Below are positions 38,700 to 49,967 of a stretch of DNA of 64,000 bases, one piece after another; positions within the stretch are counted from its first letter, which is position 1, and each line of letters begins with the position of its first letter. Source of the DNA: Parasponia andersonii (lineage: Eukaryota > Streptophyta > Magnoliopsida > Rosales > Cannabaceae). Below the pieces are notes generated by a model, which was not told the DNA's origin, did not search any database, and was given only the letters and a program-made list of their open reading frames with translations. Both the position numbers and the translations under genes were made by a program. The stretch is from NCBI GenBank assembly GCA_002914805.1, contig JXTB01000036.1, positions 498,660 through 562,659 of the forward strand. Direction: 5' to 3'.

Positions 38700-39005
38700 A
38701 ATTGATAGAATAATATATGTAGCATATTTAAGAATTATGTTATTGTTACTATATATGATATATGATATATTAATATTTTAATTTTTAATTTAAACTAGTT
38801 ATAAATAACCCCTTTAATTTATTAAGTTAGCCTTAACATGCTCTATAATTTTTATTTATCATTCAATTAGTTATAATTATCTGTCACACATATCTCTCAC
38901 ATTATTCATGATATCTCTTATAGTCATCTCTCAATATCTCGGGGACAAAAGAGAGTTGTAATTGTGATAAAGTACCTAGCATAATTGTGACAATCAAACC
39001 ACAAT
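38700..39005. repeat. Direct repeat partner of 35580-35900
   Basis: It carries the same ordered blocks as 35580-35900 (AACCCCTTTAATTT, TTAGCCTTAACA, CATATCTCTCACA, CATAATTGTGACAATCAA) in the same orientation. No coding region is seen. The rest of 39006-41299 is AT-rich with no recognised gene. Confidence 0.5.
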
Positions 39006-41299
39006 TCTCTATTAGTAAGTTACTGTATATGAATTAAATGCAATAGTGATGGTTCATTTTTATTTCTTATTTCTTGTGTATGTCATTATCTGTATACAAG
39101 CTCTCTAAACTTTAGTCTTTTATATTTGTTGTCAAGTAATTTTTTTGTTAGACTTTTATGAAATACGAGTCTTGCACAATCTAGAGACAAATATCGTAAG
39201 ATCTTCAAATTTGTGTATTTAACTATGTATTGTCTAAAATAGTAATTTTATTAATAGATTTTACTATAACTTCAAAAAAATTAAAATGATGAATGTACAA
39301 CGAAAACTTTGTGATGAGTTTAGAACTTCACATTTCTTATAGATAATTCATTTCTAACAAAAAAAAATTACTGTTAACACTTATAGAAAAAAAGAATTTA
39401 ATTTTCGATGAATTATCTTTTCAACATTTTTTGTTAGACGTAATTATTACTATAACTAAACAAAGATAAAAAAAAAACTAAAAGATTAAAATAACAATAA
39501 CATATTATTAATTTTAAGAAAATAAGAACAATAAATGCACATAGATTAGTACAAATTAGTATTTTCATGTTTATTATTTAAAAAAAGGTATTTTTCTTGT
39601 TTATTTTATAAATGTTGTAACTCAGTGAGACTATTAAAACTATAATAATTTAAGTAGACAAATTAGTCATATTAAAGAAGAAGAGTACATCGATCGTATT
39701 TTAAATTCTTTGGAAAGAAAATACTTAGAAGAAGTTGCTATTTTATGGAATTTTTTCTTTTAATTTTGAGATTTTATCCGTGGATTAAATAGATAAATAT
39801 GGTATTAAATTTATATTTTAAAGCAATATTGTATTTAATATAGAATTAACTTAGGAAATATTATTCCTAAAAAATTAAAATATTTCAAAATAAAGCATAA
39901 CAATAGAAATTATCTACTTAATTTTATTAGGGCCTAAGACGAGTGCCTCAATCGTCTACCCCTTCAATCAACTGTGAGAGGCACGTAGCTCCCGTTTTGT
40001 ATTTGTTTTTGTGTTTATTTTTTAAAGAAAAGTTAACAAAAAATGAATTATTTTTATTACTCATATTTTACAATTCTTTTTCTTAAAAAATAATACTTTA
40101 GAATTTTAACTAAAATTCAAAAAATAACATTTATCTAGAAGACTACAAATAAAACATGAGCATGTATAAAAGGCAAAGGATTTATACCGAGGGGAAAAAA
40201 TAAAAGAAATGAAAAAAAGAATAATCTCATAGTTAAGAATTCAAATAAGCCACGTTAATGACTGCTTTGAAACTTTTTGCACCTTTTAAAGAGTGGTCAT
40301 TGAATGCAAATATTCTTGTCTTTATATAGTAAAACAAAATACCAAAAAATATATGTGCGTTTGTTGAGGAAAAAGAAAGGAAAAAAACAAAAAAAAAACT
40401 AGCATGTCTAACTTAATTAACATTCCAAGTGCTTATATATCTTTTTATATCTCCTAGTTAGTTTTGGACAGCTCGTAAGTAATATAAAGTTTTATATATA
40501 AATTATCGAATTTTTTGTAACAATCTTCATATAATATCTATAAAGTATAATTAAAAGGGATTTAAAAAGTGTACAAGTAATTATTATAACATACTATACT
40601 TGATATTGTATTTGAATACATTAAATTTACCACAACAAATAGAATTGAAGTTTGGTCTTATTATAATAACACTTTAATAAAATTTAATAATAGAAATTAA
40701 TGAATTGGTATTATAGTCTAATAATAGTTAATGTACTATGCACAAGTAAAAAGAAGTACTTAGAAAGCTCAGATTTTCAATATAAAATACATCATGAAAG
40801 AACACAACAATTGACAAGACTAAATAAAGACAATACTTAAAAGAAAATAAAATAGATGAAACAAATTATATGACACAATTAGTAAAGGTACAAGGAGAAA
40901 AGATGTGCAAAAATCATGTGTTAATTGATTAAAAATTAACATTAATAAATGATTAAAAAAGTTAAATCGTCCACATACTTTTCTATTATAAAAACCAAAA
41001 AAATAAAGAAATTACATACAACCCTTTTTCTAAAAAAATGAAGCAAAGATAAAATGAACACGTCATTTAAAATGACACAAAGGAAAAACAAACTCTGTAA
41101 AGCAAACATATCGTTTACATTAAACGCTTTCTATGTTATCTAATTATTATTTTAGTTGAGTAATTTTTAAGGGTTTTTTTTTTTACCATGTGTGATACTA
41201 TTTTTTATTTATGTATTTATTTATTTTTGTTATGAAGTATTTATATTTCTACATATTTTAGTAACTAAATTTCTACCTATATTAATAAAAATATAAGGA

Positions 41300-42870
41300 A
41301 TGGATAAGAGTTGGATTTTCAACAAAAATAGATTATCATTGGAGTTCGTTGATGGACTTAAGAGCTTCATTGTATTATCATGCAATCACTTGAATAATGA
41401 GAATAAGATTTAAACTTATATTTTCATGACTTATATTTTATGTTTAAACATAAAATACATACAATCACTCATGTATTTTATGTTTAAACTTATATTTTCA
41501 TGACTTAGATACAACTGTGTGTCACATCTTTGTAAAAGAGTTTTCTAGATGCTATGTTAAGTGGATATTTCACGGGAAAAATAATATTGATAGAAACAAT
41601 AATCTTCGAGAAGCTGAATCAAATGACGGAGAAGACAGTGGAGCATTGATGATGATAATAATGATGACACTGATAGTACTGATAATAACGATGATGATGA
41701 TATGATACGCGCAATTGAAGATTTAGCTAGACAAGACTCTAAAGAAAGTATTGAATAAACAAATAATGAGGATAATAGATTTGCTAACTTGTTTGTAGAA
41801 ATAGAAGAAGAGTTGTATCCTGGATATACAAAGTTCTCAAGATTAACATTTCTTGTTAAACTAATGCATACAAAAGTATTGAGTGGTTGGAGCAATAAAT
41901 CATTTAACATGTTGCTCCAGCTACTTTCTAATACATTTTATAAGGGTAATCACATTTTGAGGTCTCACTATGAGGCACAGCAAATGCTACGTGACCTTGG
42001 CTTCAGGGTATGAGACAATTCATGTATGCAAGTATGAGTATTCTATATTGAACAGAAAATAAAGATGCTGAAAAATGTCCTGTTTGTAGACATAAAAGAT
42101 ACAAATTCTAAGGAACATAAGGGAAAGAGATACAACATAAAAAATGCTATATTTTCCTATAACCACATTTACAACAACTGTTTATGTCACGACATACATC
42201 AGCTAATATGAAGTAAAATTTACAACAACTGTTTATGTCACGACATACATCAGCTAATATGAAGTAGTATAGAGCAGAATGTGTTAATAATGAAGACGTA
42301 CTTCGACATCCTATAAATGCAGAGGTTTGGAAGGATTTCGATAGGCAATATCCTGATTTTGCAAAAGAAGCAAAAAATGTTAGGTTGGGATTTACAACAA
42401 ATGGGTTCAATCTATTTGGGGATTTATCGAAGTCATATAGTATGTGGCCAGTGATGCTAGTGCCATATAACATGCCACCATAAAGATGTATGAAACAAGA
42501 ATTTCTAATGATGACATTGCTAATTCCTAGACGTAATAATTTAGGAAAAGATATAGCTGTTTATTTACGACTCTTAATCGATAAACCAAGAGAACTGTGA
42601 GAAAAAGATGTACAAACTTTTGATGTTATCGACAAAAGCTACTTTAAGATGCATGTTGTAGTATTATGGACAATCAATAATTTTTTTGCTTATGGCATTA
42701 TATCTAAATATAACACCTATGGGTATAAAGTGTGTTCTATTTATAAGGATGATACATCCTCATTTCGAATAAGGGGTAAGACTTGTTATATGAAATGTCG
42801 ATATTTGTGTCTTGACCACCAATAGCATAATGATAGGGAGTATGATGGTATAGTTGAATAATGGTAGTAG
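41300..42870 (+). pseudogene. CACTA transposase (TNP2/TNPD-like), decayed
   Basis: The pieces run in order. From the ATG at 41300, MDKSWIFNKN...FVDGLKSFI is the N-terminal transposase-associated domain. YVKWIFHGKNN lies at about 41550, and an aspartate-rich segment at about 41650-41700. ELYPGYTKFSRLTFLVKLMH, then SHYEAQQMLRDLGF follow (41807-42010). Next come CPVCRHKRYKF (about 42075), then HPINAEVWKDFDRQYPDFAK and NLFGDLSKSYSMWPVMLVPYN (about 42305-42480). Last are DIAVYLRLLIDKPREL, VVLWTINNFFAYG and DDTSSFRIRGKTCYM (to about 42800). Order and motifs are those of TNP2. Stops and frameshifts separate the pieces, and the C-terminal half is not recognisable. Transposase would cut at the CACTA ends; this copy cannot make it. 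Confidence 0.85.
42167..42268. repeat. 51-bp tandem duplication inside the transposase pseudogene
   Basis: Two copies of a 51-bp unit start at 42167 and 42218 (ATTTACAACAACTGTTTATG). 51 is a multiple of three, so the duplication alone would add 17 codons without shifting the frame. It repeats the region encoding the MSRHTA-like transposase segment. Confidence 0.9.
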
Positions 42871-43429
42871 AATATATAGATGAAAAGGCTTATCTTCATA
42901 TTTTAATGGGTGATGAAAATGCTTATCTTCCTATTTAATATTCGTAAAAGATGCTGTTAAAAATTTGGATGGATGGCCAGCACACTTGGTCATTATTGGT
43001 GATTACGAGGTAAAAATTAACTTTAGCTTGATTAATATCAAACAAATTTAATTTTTACTTTGGTCACTATCAGATTTTCTCTTAATTAAATTTTTAGGAT
43101 AATATGATATATAACAAGAAAAGACGAATTACTTCACCACTACTTAAGGCAAAAGAGAATGATGATCCATCTTGGAGAACACCTGCCTATCTCATCCAAT
43201 CTTTTACTAGTTCAAAGGCGATAGAAAAGTCTCCAATTCGATTTGAAATACGTAAAGTCTCCAATTCGATTTGAAATACGTAAGAATATCCCATAAAGCT
43301 TGAAAATGATGTTAAAAATGATAGAATCTTCCGATTATTTTGCGACATTTCCTATTAAAATGGACTCAAAGATTTTCGAGCATGATTAGAATTTATATTT
43401 TTTTGGAGTTGATGACATAATTTAGTTGG

Positions 43430-44470
43430 GTACAATGGTAGAGATTGGAGCTTCATGTATAGCATTTTATATCAAGGATGCAAAATTCTTTTTCATTTAC
43501 CTAGCATGCAGAAACCTACATTTGTTTTATATGTAATCTTATTAGATATGATCATTGAATTTATTTAAGATCTTACATGAAATATTAGAAAAGTCAAAAT
43601 GAAGACATCATTTCGGTTCTTTGATCCATCATAGGTTTCTATTATGGATTCCTCTCAAATAAAACGTGCAGAATTAATAGCAAATCGCTTAAAAGATACA
43701 GGGATAGGACAATTTTGATTACTATTGGTTAATATAGGGTAATATTAATATATTAGTCATTTAGGCAGTATATATTATGTATTTATATATAATGTTTCTT
43801 TTCATTGTTAAGTAGACGCCATTGGATGCTGGTAATCATCGATGCAGTACGTGATATATATTTTTGGCTTAATCCACTTGGACAACCTCCGTATAATAAG
43901 ATTAAATATCTTATTGCCATGTAAGTTAAATAGTATTATGCAATAATATTGTTAAATTATTAGATTACTATCTCTTAAGTTGCTTTGAGCACCTACTTTA
44001 TTATTTTTTTTTTCAAGATTTTTGACTATTACAATGCTTCAGAACGAAAGCATCCAAAGGAGGGCAATGTCACATAGAGAAGTATAAAGGCAAGTAATAG
44101 ATTATCTTTTATATACTACCACACTATTCTACTATACCCATTTATTATAAAGGATTTTTGACATCTTAATATATGTATAGCGTCCTTAGCAACTATCAAA
44201 TGTTGAATGCCTATTTTATATAATGAAATACACGCAAGATTTTTGCATGGATTCGAGACTAGTACAATAGTTGAACAATAGTGTAAGCTAAATTATCTTA
44301 AATTGCATGATATTATTATTTCTATATCTTTCTCTTAAAAGTCTCAATGATAAAATCCTAATTATATATGAAATATTTTTATTTTAGTGTAATAGGAAGA
44401 AAAGTTACACACAATAAGAAATCAATCACATTCAGGTGGAGTGGGCTGATAAGTTCACAGATTAATTTGT
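43430..44470 (+). pseudogene. Ulp1-like cysteine protease (C48) of the CACTA element, decayed
   Basis: Exon-like pieces on the transposase strand are EIGASCIAFYIKDAKF (about 43443-43490), FRFFDPS...SSQIKRAELIANRLKD (about 43615-43700), and HWMLVIIDAVRDIYFWLNPL (about 43819-43880), then EINHIQVEWADKFTD near 44420-44465. They follow the order of the Ulp1-type domain found in plant transposons. The catalytic His (HW) is present. The following Asp, normally in LDPL, reads Asn (WLNPL). The Cys segment was not found. Plausible introns flank the His exon (acceptor AAGTAG near 43813, donor GTAAGT near 43921). A 28-bp tandem duplication lies at 43226-43281, upstream of the domain. Ulp1 family proteases cleave SUMO-like substrates; this copy is not functional as read. 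Confidence 0.75.
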
Positions 44471-47400
44471 ACTAATCCAAGTGTACTGTACTCTTGAGTC
44501 TTGACTTATTCCTAGACTTGTTACCGTATTATTGCTTTGGTTGGTGTGCTCTTTTTTTGACTAGATTTTTTTATAGGATTTTTTCTAGGATAAATTTAGG
44601 TGAATGACCAATATTTTAAATATGATTAAGTAGATGTTAACTTTTAAAAATTTATAGCTAAATGTCCAAGTATATATATTTTTATACTTGGTAGATATGT
44701 TTATCTACCAATTTTAGTTACTGTACTGAAATATATCTGGTATATAATTTTTTGTACTTGGTTTATAAAATTTACACCTGGTATATAAATATATATATTG
44801 AATATTTTGCCATAACATTTTATAAAATGATATTTATTTAAATTAGTCCCAAAATTTAGTCATATTTCTATAAGCTCTTTTTTTTAGTTAGGTTTTAATA
44901 AGGTACAATACAATACTTGTTTCATAACTTTTTTTTTTGACATTTGTTGTCTTTTTCTTCTTAAGTGAAATTTTCGAGATTTATATTGTTTAACAGAGGA
45001 GTGGTGCTAGCTTTGCTTTTTGGTTGAAATTTTTCTTAATGCATATTGTCTTATTATTATTATATATTAAGGAAAACTAAACAACTATAACTAATAAAAG
45101 TAAATACCACGAATTAAGATGAAAAAAAAAAATCTAAAGTTTATTCCTAGATAATACAAAAATCACATAATTAGACAATGAAATACATGTATAAAAAAGA
45201 TGAATAAAGTTGCTCCTTTTTGTAAATGATTATTATATTTTCAATTGAAAAATACTTATTTGTAGTTAATATAGGTATAATAAGTGAAACTAACAATTCA
45301 TCGAAAGAAAATTAAATTGCCAAGTATTTTTATTTCTTAGTTATAAATTAATTAATATTTATTTAAAAGAAAATTTTAATTTGGTATACTACATTACGAT
45401 TTAGGAAACTTAATTAAATCAAAATTCAGGAAAAATTAGTTTAAGTGAATATATACACACTGGTTTATGAAGGCGTGACTTAGGCAAGTAGCTCTTAATT
45501 TTTTTTAATTGTGAAAAATTGAACAAAAATTAAATTCATTGCTTTTCCTTGTCTACTGATAATTTTCTTTTTTTTTTGAAAAAAAATAACACATAGAATT
45601 TTGTTCTATAATTCAAAAGATAGTTCTCAAGAAAAAAAAAACAAAAACAAAAACAAAAAAATAATATTTATTTAGAAGACTACGAATAAAACAAGAACAC
45701 CTAAATAAGGAAAAGAATTTGCAAAGAGTAACCAAAAAGTTAAATAAAAGACTTGAGAAAAAAAATCATAATTTCATAGTACAGAATTTAAAAGAAGAAA
45801 TGTGTCTTCTAATAAACTTTGGCACACAACTATATTTTTTTTATTAAAAAAAATGAAACAAAATTTTAGATGGTAATTGTTTAGCACTTATATACTTATA
45901 TCTTTGTATAGTAAAAACTATACAAAAAAATACGTACATTTTTAAGGAAAAAATATATACATACATTTATCAAGGAAAAAAAAAGATAATGTAAAACAAA
46001 AAAAATTAAAAGAAAAAAAAATAAATCAAGCCAATCTAAGAAGGCAACATTCATACGCTAGTATAGATATGTAATTCAAAAAAATAAGAATTATATATAG
46101 GCTAAAACAAACAAGATATAAAAATATATATATATATGGCGATAACGAATGGCACACTCGTAAAAGAGAGAAGTTTTCACAACCCCACTAAAGTATAATC
46201 ATTCTCTCCATCTATCTATTCTAAGTGACCTTGTGCGCTATACTCGATCGCCGTACTCCTTCGATCGTTGCTGATGTTATCGTCCTCTGAGCTCCACAGC
46301 TGTCGCCATATCCTAAGGTTGCTAATCTCTTACAAATACTCTCTTAGCCGTCTTTTTTAATCCTAACTTTCACAATTCCTCTAATCTTTAGAGACCACAA
46401 CTTCAATTAGTCTCTTCCCCAAGTCACTGAGTCGAGAAGAAATTAAGGATCTCGGCCAAGTGATTTATCCTCTATTATTTCTTTATACTGTCTTACCTAT
46501 GTAATGGATGAATGAAATTTCAAATATGGATTAGCCATGGCATATGAATCAAGTATGCTTCTAAGTTTTTATCAGATTTAAATGAAAGCAAAAGGAAATA
46601 TGTTAGTTCTATTATTTTGATTTTTGATTTTTTAGGTCATAATTGACAAAATCGATGGGTTTAGGTGTCAATATATGACTAGTTACTAGTTTGTGAACTA
46701 TTATGTAACTCTTTAAACTAAAAGAAAATTATATGCATCTAAGCATATAAATTATAATTACTCTATTATTAGTTTTAATTCTCCATATCCAAGGTTACTA
46801 CATGTTTCCATTTATTATACAGGTTTGTTAAAACTATAGCTGGCATTTGTTACGTGCTTAATCCTTTCCACAAGAAGCGAGTTGTCATGTAAAGAACTTA
46901 TATATATATATATATATATATATATTTTATATACTACTAAGATGATGCACTAAATCATTTTGGATATTGGAAGATGTTTGGGATAATTAAGTTCAGTTCA
47001 CATTGGTGAATACTCCATTAGTGAAGGTAAGTTATAAAATGTGTAATATTTACTTGTTAGATTTCTCTAAAAATTTTATATTCAACATTTATTAATGGCT
47101 CTAATAAATATCTTTTTGTTACTAATTAATTTGGAGAGATAATCTATCTCAATTTGCTTCACTTTTGTGTTTGTTGCCTCAGTCTGATTAGGTTAATTTT
47201 TTATTTAGTACATTAATTTTGAAGAGGAATCCTATAATCTTATACTCTTTTTATATGCATACCTCTAATATTGAGATGAATTTGTTCGATTTTTGTGTTG
47301 AGTGCTTTCGCACTGACGTGGATATCTATGGTAGATCTGCCCCAAAGTGGACTTAGCCAACATAGATGTAATCTTGAATTTCTTGTTTTCATTTCCTTTT

Positions 47401-48639
47401 ATGTTTCTTTTTTTTTTGTTTGTACTATGAAGCAGTAACTTACTGTTGCACTATTTTGATATAGCTTAGAACTCTTATTTTCTCACTAGTTTAACTAAGT
47501 TTTTAATATTTTTTTTTTGAGAAAATAGGTTACTTGGAAGCCATGATATGTTGGTTTTGAAATGGTAGCATTTGTTTTTCTAATAAGTACAACTAAAGTC
47601 ATATTTTGTCAATTTGTATATTCAGGTTGATTGATAGCTTATGTAAGAAGGTTGCATATTGAGCATGTCTCTTGGGATATAATATTCATATATAGTAATG
47701 ACCACAAGTTCCAGCGAAATAAAAATTGAGGTTTGCTTAATTGGATATGTTTAAGAGCTTTTTGTTGAATTTTTCATTTTGAAAGATGTCACACCAATGA
47801 CACTATATGAAATTCCTTTTTCTTTTGCAGGAGGCTGATATTCATTCTCAAATCGTGAGTGTTCACATGCAGAATTTACTTGGCTATATATATTTTATTT
47901 ATTAAGTGAAGTACATAATTAAGGTGTGGACTTATTATTCTATTGCAGATTATTGTTTGATACAAGAATCTGCTTTCTTCAAATTTTGATAACAAGAGCA
48001 AAGTCGAATTAAGTTCCATGATTGATCCAATAATATGTTACCTTGCAAAATGTTTTAAGAAGGTATTGCATTTCTAAATTTGTACTCTACTTGTTCATAT
48101 CCATGGTTTTGTGTTCTAGTGTCTCATTTTTATTTTAAAATCATTATTTTCGTTTTCAATGCTGTATTATTTGTAATGTATAAGTATTTGCAAGTTCTTG
48201 CAATATTTGACAGATAACATATTATTACAGTTTTTTTGCTATAAATAGATATTGGGAAAGACCAGCATTTGGAATATAGTTGCAGAGGTGCAATGGGAAG
48301 AAAATGCTTCAACAATTATTGGGAAAAAAAAAGATAGCAAAAAGAAAAAAATCAATGTTCTTTTTTTCTTTGATCTAGATACAATTCGATCTGATTAGCT
48401 AGTAGACAACTGATTTTTGTAATCTTAAATTACACTTTCATATTCGTATGTGTAGTAACCTTAATTTTATAAGTAATTTGTTTAATTTTGATATTTTTTA
48501 TTTTAGATGTCTAAATAATAAGAGAATTACAAATTATTACTTTAAGAAATAACAAAAAATATTAATACTCGTAAAATCATAAAATTAGAATTCTAATTTT
48601 GATATTTAAATTTATTATTCATTTTTTTGCTACGAAATT
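44471..48639. other. CACTA interior without a recognised gene
   Basis: This is AT-rich. A segment at about 45480-46030 repeats, in diverged form, blocks from about 39950-40430 (TTTAGAAGACTACGAATAAA, CATAATTTCATAGT). A less AT-rich stretch at about 46180-46500 (CTCGATCGCCGTACTCC, GAGCTCCACAGCTGTCGCC) looks like a leader or captured exon. Possible small exons with intron-like borders occur at about 47830-47855 and 47950-48062. A TNPA-type second gene would be expected here but I cannot identify one. A (TA)n lies at 46901-46925. Confidence 0.4.
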
Positions 48640-49138
48640 ATCTAGTAGCTAATATTTGATTTGGTTATATTAGACCCCATATTATTCACTACCAAATTTT
48701 ATAGTATTTGTTACTAAATTTTAGTAACAAGATAGCTGTATAGATACCAAAGTTTGATCATTTTGCTAAAAAATTTTAGAATTTCTGCTACCAACTATAA
48801 GTAGTATATAGCGAATGGCTTTTGCTACCAAGTTTTTTTTTTTTTTGATAGCAAAAGATCTTTTACTACGGGGTTATAGCTACCAATAAGCTGTATAAAT
48901 ACCAAAGTTTGATCATTTTGCTACAAAATTTTAGAATTTCTGCTACCAACTATAAGTTGCATATAGCGAATGGCTTTCGCTACCAAGTTTGTTTTTTTGA
49001 TAGCAAAAGATCTTTTGCTACGGGGTTATAGCTACCAATAAGCTACTAATTTTTTTGGTAGCAAAACAATTTTTTGCTACTGAAAATATACTTTTAGCTA
49101 CCTATTTTTTGAAGCTAGAAGGCTTTTTTCTTATAGTG
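48640..49138. repeat. Right subterminal repeat zone of the CACTA element, with a 155-bp tandem duplication
   Basis: Many copies of GCTACCAA, its complement TTGGTAGC and TTTTGCTAC variants occur in both orientations. A 155-bp unit starting ACCAAAGTTTGATCATTTTG is present twice (48746 and 48901). The zone ends at the CTTATAGTG terminus. Confidence 0.8.
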
Positions 49139-49409
49139 TTAGTTGATAATATAATAATAATTAATGAGAATAATATTTAAATGCAAAATAATAATCTTTT
49201 AGCGTCACTGATATTAGGTTTGAGATAGTTTACACCTCAACTTAGAATAGTGGTCTCTATTTCTACTCTACGAAATGACATTGTAGTTGATATTTAAAAC
49301 ATGTACTAAAAATCATTCATGAATTTTCATGTAGGTATTGCTACGAAAAACATTAGACACTAAATGGTTCTTTTTTCTTTTTTATGGGTTAAAGTCAAAT
49401 TTTAAAATT

Positions 49410-49760
49410 ATTAAGGTTAATAATCACATGAGTCCTCAAATTTTTTCCAATGTATCATGTAGGCCTTTTTTTTGTAGTGTTCAACTCCTTAATCTCACAC
49501 TTTTGTATCACTTAAGTCCTTATTAATATTTTATATTATTTTTTGCTTTTAAATACACAAGTGCAGCTCATTTGATCATCTTATAGGGATATTCGTTAGA
49601 AATTTGAAGCCAAAAAACAAAGGCCATCTTTCTTCTCTCATTTTTCATAGTCATTTTCTTTCTTGCATCATCCTCTCCAATCAAACAAACTAATAAAAAT
49701 AGGTATTTTCAATTAAAAACAAAAATTTTCCACTATTTTGAAATCTTAATGGAATAAAAA
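49410..49760 (+). repeat. Dispersed repeat, + orientation copy
   Basis: Blocks CACATGAGTCCTCAAATTTT, CCAATGTATCATGTAGG, TATCACTTAAGTCCTTATTA and TCCAATCAAACAAACT recur, diverged and in the opposite orientation, at 57180 down to about 56290. The two copies bracket the Tekay element. Between 49139 and 49409, and from 49761 to 49967, the DNA is AT-rich with nothing recognised. Confidence 0.6.
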
Positions 49761-49967
49761 TGGTTTATTTGGGATAATTTTTACTTGTTAATAATAAAAG
49801 TTTTAGAAAATCTTCCTAAGTAAGCTAATTGGTACATAATTCTTTAGAAAATATATCATAAATAAAAGAAGGTCATTTGCTAAGTTATCCAAACACTCTC
49901 AAAAGTTAATTTTTAGCCCTATAAAATTTTTTAAAGCCATGCCAAACATGGTAATGCAATTAATAGC

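Larger units (their letters stand above)
34263..49138 (+). mobile_element. CACTA (En/Spm) transposon, about 14.9 kb
   Basis: The left terminus is CACTATAAGAAAAGAGGCTT and the complement of the right end is CACTATAAGAAAAAAGCCTT: 13 identical bases, then about 20 of 24 matching. The flanking trinucleotide is TTA on both sides (34260-34262 and 49139-49141), the 3-bp target duplication expected of CACTA elements. Both subterminal zones repeat a GCTACCAA/TTGGTAGC motif. Internal + strand pseudogenes are TNP2 transposase (about 41300-42870) and an Ulp1-like protease (about 43430-44470). A solo LTR with its own MITE is nested at 35961-38427. Without that insert the element is about 12.4 kb. Both genes are broken, so any movement would need a helper. 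Confidence 0.75.
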
